A stretch of 64,000 nt of DNA from DAHUXN01 sp963729815 (GTDB lineage: Bacteria > Acidobacteriota > Terriglobia > Acidiferrales > UBA7541): positions 558,001 to 622,000 of the forward strand of contig CAVSPU010000002.1 in assembly GCA_963729815.1 (NCBI GenBank), given 5' to 3'. Positions 60,429 to 64,000 of the stretch are shown in pieces. The notes under the pieces were generated by a model. It was not told where the DNA came from, did not search any database, and saw only the letters and a program-made list of their open reading frames with translations. The translations under genes and the position numbers were made by a program. The first letter of the stretch is position 1; each line of letters starts with the position of its first letter.

Positions 60429-62261
60429 ATGAGTCGAGCATCTGCATTTGCAACAACCGCAGTCTTCGCCAGCATCGTCGCAGCTTGTTTCTTCGCGGTC
60501 AGCGCTGCTCAAAGCTCCCACGGTAGAGCAGGCGAAATCACCGTAAGCACAGCGACCGTCCATCGCGCGCTGCGCTTCGACGTCTCCGCGCCCCTCTCGT
60601 TGCTTCACAGTGCAAACGTCGCGACGCAGACTGCCGATTGCGAAGGCGCCGGATGCGGCCTGTCACCAGGTAGGCCGTCTGACGATTCGCAGGAACAGAA
60701 TCCGCCTGCGCCTCCGCCCGCGCCGGCAATCACCGCGGCGGGCGCCGCAGTCGAGCAAACATCGCAAGGGCAGCAACCGTCTGTTCCAGTTCCCGACAGT
60801 TTCGACGGCCTCGGCGCTGGCTTCAAAGGCCCGCAGAGTTCACAGGGTCCTGCGTTTTTCCGCAATCCTTCCGACAATAGCCTCGCCGTTGGCCCCAATC
60901 ACATCGTGCAGATCGTCAACGCGCGTATTGCCGTCTACACGAAAAAGGGCGCGCGCTACGGCAGCACGGGAACTGTTCTTTACGGCCCTGTTCCCACCAA
61001 TGCGATCTTCGCCGGCTTCGGCGGCGTCTGCGAAGAGCGCGACAACGGTGACGCCGTCGTTCGCTACGACCAGCTCGCCAACCGCTGGCTCGTCGTGATG
61101 CCAATCTTCAGCCCCATTCCCACTGCCGAGGGCCGCAGGCATGGCGCCCTCACTGGCCAGCCTGTCAAACCCGGCCACGCATCGATTCCCGGCGCGGCCG
61201 GCGCTCCACCCGCAAATCCCGCGCAGGCGCAAGGTCCCTACGCCATGTGCTACGCCGTGAGCACGAGTAGCGATCCTCTTGGCAAGTATTATCGATACGC
61301 CTTCGAGCGCACACTGTTCCCCGACTATCCTCGTCCCGCGGTCTGGCCCGATGGCTACTACGTCCCCACCAGCACGGGTGATACCGTCATTCAGAAACAC
61401 GTCTGCATCGCCGACCGCAACAAAATGCTGAAAGGCCTTCCCGCCACCGAACAGTGCCTGATCGTCGATGGCGTGAACTTCCTCAATAACGCCGATGTCG
61501 ACGGCCAGCGTCTGCCGCCGCCGGGCGCGCCAAACATCATGATGGCCGCCGGAGGCACGCAGCTCAAAAAAATCTTCGAAGATGACGGCATATACTTCTG
61601 GAAGGTTCACGTCGACTGGCGCAATCCACAGAACACCAAAGCCATCGGCCCGGTGAAAATCCCCGTCGCGCCATATCATTATCTCTGTGATGGCCAGTTG
61701 AGCAGTTGCGTGCCGCAGCCCGGTACTGAGCAGCGCCTCGACTCGCAAGGCGACAAAATCATGCAGCGTCTCGTGTATCGCAACTTCGGCGATTACGAAT
61801 CCATCGTCGCCGCGCACTCCGTCGCTACCAAAGCGGGCGGCGGTGGCGTTCGCTGGTACGAATTCCGCCTCGATGAGAACCGCAACCCAGTTCTCTACCA
61901 GCAGAGCACCTACGCGCCCGACGCTTTTTATCGTTGGATGCCCAGCATCGCCATGGACAAGAACGGCGACATCGGCGTCGGCTATTCCTTTGGTGGCACT
62001 CCGAATTTCCCAGGTCAACGGTTTGCCGCGCGCCTTGCTTCCGACCCCAAGGGCCTGCTGACGTTCCACGAGGCTGTCCTCGTCGAGGGTGAAGCCGCGC
62101 AAACGAACACGCTTCGCTGGGAGGACTATGCCACAACGGCCATTGACCCGAGCGACGACTGCACGTTTTGGTACGTCGGCGATTACATCAAATCCGGCTC
62201 GCCAAACTACAGCACACGCATCGGCTCCTTTCGCCTTCCCGGCTGCGGCGCCAGCCAATAG
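60429..62261 (+). CDS. Exported protein of unknown function
   Basis: 610 residues from ATG 60429 with GGAG ahead (a longer frame adds a non-conserved lead). Signal peptide SAFATTAVFASIVAACFFAV, then a proline/alanine linker (QEQNPPAPPPAPAITAAGAA). The rest looks like a surface beta-propeller or lectin-like domain: QGPAFFRNPSDNSLAVGPNH, ARIAVYTKKGARYGSTG, GVCEERDNGDAVVRYDQLAN, GDYESIVAAHSVATKAGGGG, WYEFRLDENRNPVLYQQSTY, GVGYSFGGTPNFPGQRFAAR. No known catalytic motif recognised. Probably outer-surface or secreted. Confidence 0.75.
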   Translation: MSRASAFATTAVFASIVAACFFAVSAAQSSHGRAGEITVSTATVHRALRFDVSAPLSLLHSANVATQTADCEGAGCGLSPGRPSDDSQEQNPPAPPPAPAITAAGAAVEQTSQGQQPSVPVPDSFDGLGAGFKGPQSSQGPAFFRNPSDNSLAVGPNHIVQIVNARIAVYTKKGARYGSTGTVLYGPVPTNAIFAGFGGVCEERDNGDAVVRYDQLANRWLVVMPIFSPIPTAEGRRHGALTGQPVKPGHASIPGAAGAPPANPAQAQGPYAMCYAVSTSSDPLGKYYRYAFERTLFPDYPRPAVWPDGYYVPTSTGDTVIQKHVCIADRNKMLKGLPATEQCLIVDGVNFLNNADVDGQRLPPPGAPNIMMAAGGTQLKKIFEDDGIYFWKVHVDWRNPQNTKAIGPVKIPVAPYHYLCDGQLSSCVPQPGTEQRLDSQGDKIMQRLVYRNFGDYESIVAAHSVATKAGGGGVRWYEFRLDENRNPVLYQQSTYAPDAFYRWMPSIAMDKNGDIGVGYSFGGTPNFPGQRFAARLASDPKGLLTFHEAVLVEGEAAQTNTLRWEDYATTAIDPSDDCTFWYVGDYIKSGSPNYSTRIGSFRLPGCGASQ

Positions 62262-62747
62262 CGAATAGCGCTGCGCGTCGTGCACGGTGGTTCCCGGTAG
62301 TGACTCGGGTTCCGATAACCGCGTTTGCCAGGAGTTGACCGATTAGCAATTCCAATCGGGCGTTTAGGGTGAGACGGGGAGGGTAAGAGAAAGGTGCTAA
62401 CGCGCTCTTTCGCGGCAGAATGGGCTTGCATTCTCAATCACCGCTGTTGTGAAATGCGCTGTCGCGAAGCTTTATGAGCAAATGTCAGAGTCGGCGCGTA
62501 AGCCGGAGCCCCGTCGTTTAGTGCGTGCATCATTCGCTCGGCCGATGTCTATAAAGTCTCGACCGAATCGCCAATCAGAAGCGAATGTCGCTCGTGTGGG
62601 CCATCCTCGAGGCGGCGCAGAGGTATGCGGTCGACCTGCAATTAGAAAATGGTGCCGGCGGCGATGCCGTTGCCGGAGGTGGGAGCGCTGCCAGCGAAGC
62701 GAGCCTAGGTTTCTGGAATCAACTTATTGAGAGAGAGGCCACCTGCC
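62262..62747. other. Gene-free stretch
   Basis: Several open frames cross this stretch, but their composition looks non-coding. A TATAAA at about 62550 has no matching -35. No repeats stand out. Confidence 0.4.
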
Positions 62748-64000
62748 ATGTTCAAAGCACGTTGTGTTTTACTGCTTTCCTGTCTGTCGCTGGTTTTTTC
62801 GGCGGCGTTTGCGGCGCCCGTGCCGCCGGGCCAGCTCACCAGTGCCCTGCACTGGCGCAGCGTGGGTCCATATACCGGCGGCCGCGTCACTACCGTAGCC
62901 GGCATCGCCGCCGAGCCCAATGTTTTTTACATGGGCACGGCGGGCGGAGGCATCTGGGAGAGTGATGATTACGGCCAGAGCTGGAATAACATTTCCGACA
63001 AGGACTTCAAGAACAATAATATCGGGGCTATGGCGATCTCACCCTCCAATTCGAAGATTATCTACGTGGGTACGGGTGATTCCGCGCCGCGCAATACGGT
63101 CCTGACCGGGGAGGGGATGTATAAGTCCACCGACGGCGGAAAGACGTGGGCATACATCGGGCTGGGTGAGACCCACATTATCAGCTGGATCCTTGTTGAT
63201 CCCAACAATCCCGATGTCGTGTACGTAGCGGCGCTGGGCCATTTGTTCGGGCCCAATCCGGATCGCGGGGTATTCAAGACCAGCGATGGAGGCAAGACCT
63301 GGCAGAAGATTCTGTACGTCAACGACGAAACGGGCGCGATCAGCATGGCGATGGATCCGTCCAATCCGAGCGTCGTTTACGCCTCGATGTGGCAGATGTC
63401 CCGGAGTCACTGGACATTTTCGAGCGGAGGAACAGGCAGCGGCATCTACAAGACGACCGACGGAGGAGCAAACTGGACCGACATCTCGCACCGCCCGGGG
63501 CTGCCGACCGGTATCTTCGGAAAAGTAGGCATCGCGGTTGCGCCGAGCAGTCCCAATGTCGTGTACGCGCTGATTCAAGCAGATTACGAGGGTCAGGCGG
63601 GCGGCTTATTCCGGTCAGACGATGCCGGCCAGAGCTGGAGCCTCATCAACAACAGCATGGACATTACGCAACGCGCATTCTATTACATGTACGTATATGT
63701 GGATCCGAAGGACCCCAATACGATTTACCTGCCCAACGTCGGCGTCTATGTATCCCACGACGAGGGCAAGACGCTAACCGCCCTGCATCCGGAGCATGGC
63801 GACAACCATGTGCTCTGGATCAATCCGAATAACCCCCAAATCTTCATCGAAGGCAACGATGGCGGCGCGGGCGTCACGCAAAATGGCGGCAAGACCTGGA
63901 GTTCCGAGGACAACCAGCCGACGGGGCAGTTCTATCACGCCAATCTTGATGATCAGTTCCCGTTCCATATATATGGTGCACAGCAGGATCGGAGTTCCGT
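62748..64000 (+). CDS. Exported BNR/VPS10-like repeat protein, 3' end cut by window
   Basis: At least 417 residues, open to the end of the window. Signal peptide CVLLLSCLSLVFSAAFAAPV, then YTGGRVTTVAGIAAEPNVFY and regular Asp-box repeats: ESDDYGQSWNN, KSTDGGKTWAY, KTSDGGKTWQK, KTTDGGANWTD, RSDDAGQSWSL, SHDEGKTLT, TQNGGKTWS. Between them, DPNNPDVVYVA-type strands recur. This is the sortilin/VPS10-like glycosyl-hydrolase-fold family common in Acidobacteriota, often about 1000 residues long. Surface binding or processing role is unknown. Confidence 0.88.
   Translation, partial: MFKARCVLLLSCLSLVFSAAFAAPVPPGQLTSALHWRSVGPYTGGRVTTVAGIAAEPNVFYMGTAGGGIWESDDYGQSWNNISDKDFKNNNIGAMAISPSNSKIIYVGTGDSAPRNTVLTGEGMYKSTDGGKTWAYIGLGETHIISWILVDPNNPDVVYVAALGHLFGPNPDRGVFKTSDGGKTWQKILYVNDETGAISMAMDPSNPSVVYASMWQMSRSHWTFSSGGTGSGIYKTTDGGANWTDISHRPGLPTGIFGKVGIAVAPSSPNVVYALIQADYEGQAGGLFRSDDAGQSWSLINNSMDITQRAFYYMYVYVDPKDPNTIYLPNVGVYVSHDEGKTLTALHPEHGDNHVLWINPNNPQIFIEGNDGGAGVTQNGGKTWSSEDNQPTGQFYHANLDDQFPFHIYGAQQDRSS

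Noticed and set aside
60840..62285. 481-residue leftward open frame antisense to the exported protein
   Set aside because: Shadow frame without ribosome site or recognisable motif.
62585..62965. 126-residue frame before the last gene
   Set aside because: It overlaps the signal peptide of the 62748 gene in another frame; the 62748 frame has clear repeats and stays open.

Overview
The window reads as chromosomal DNA of an Acidobacteriota bacterium, probably uncultured. Evidence is the clustered ADOP-type ABC permeases with a PadR regulator, two proteins of the VWFA-related acidobacterial kind, the Tat-exported GH127 and S9 enzymes, and a complete set of KDO genes (kdsB, kdsA, kdsD, kdsC), which implies a diderm, LPS-bearing cell. 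The DNA is GC-rich and rare start codons are common.

Layout. 1-4.7 kb: end of a peptide-type ABC permease, SAM hydrolase, an outer-membrane-like protein and small membrane proteins. 4.8-7.2 kb: cysteine desulfurase and mnmA (tRNA thiolation). 7.2-10.1 kb: leftward uvrC, a YtxH protein and a DUF948-like protein. 10.2-16.9 kb: a TPR protein facing a tight leftward operon uvrA-TPR-hypothetical-hypothetical-SprT-like protease. 17-18.2 kb: phosphopentomutase broken by two frameshifts. 18.2-24.4 kb: PadR and two ADOP permeases, the second broken by a perfect 28-bp tandem duplication, plus the tail of a third. 24.4-26.4 kb: two VWFA proteins. 27.6-32.1 kb: third full ADOP, AHSA1-ArsR pair, kdsB. 32.2-36 kb: DUF3300 protein, then a TcmP/three-Cys (DUF5131) pair that looks acquired, then DUF1801. 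36-37.1 kb: gene-free tract full of tandem and inverted repeats. 37.1-43.5 kb: S9 peptidase, O-methyltransferase, glutaminyl cyclotransferase, pyrG. 43.5-47.9 kb: small proteins and the kdsA-kdsD-kdsC operon. 47.9-54.6 kb: serine hydrolase, PilZ, LuxR-type regulator, cold-shock protein, cytochrome c with a BNR-repeat protein, M1 peptidase. 54.9-57 kb: island-like patch with an IS1595-type transposase, an unusual Ser-like tRNA carrying a UAU anticodon, and a truncated orphan DNA methyltransferase. 57-58.2 kb: a second gene-free repeat tract with a candidate small RNA. 58.2-64 kb: GH127 enzyme and secreted proteins, the last running off the end.

The two repeat-rich gene-free tracts (36.0-37.1 and 57.0-58.2 kb) bracket a segment where the plus strand changes from C-rich to G-rich and back, independent of gene direction, which suggests an inversion or a replication boundary. 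The strongest candidates for new biology are the UAU Ser-like tRNA, the TcmP/three-Cys cassette, and the dispersed heptamer arrays. Three genes (deoB, the second ADOP, the methyltransferase) are broken, and assembly error cannot be excluded from sequence alone.
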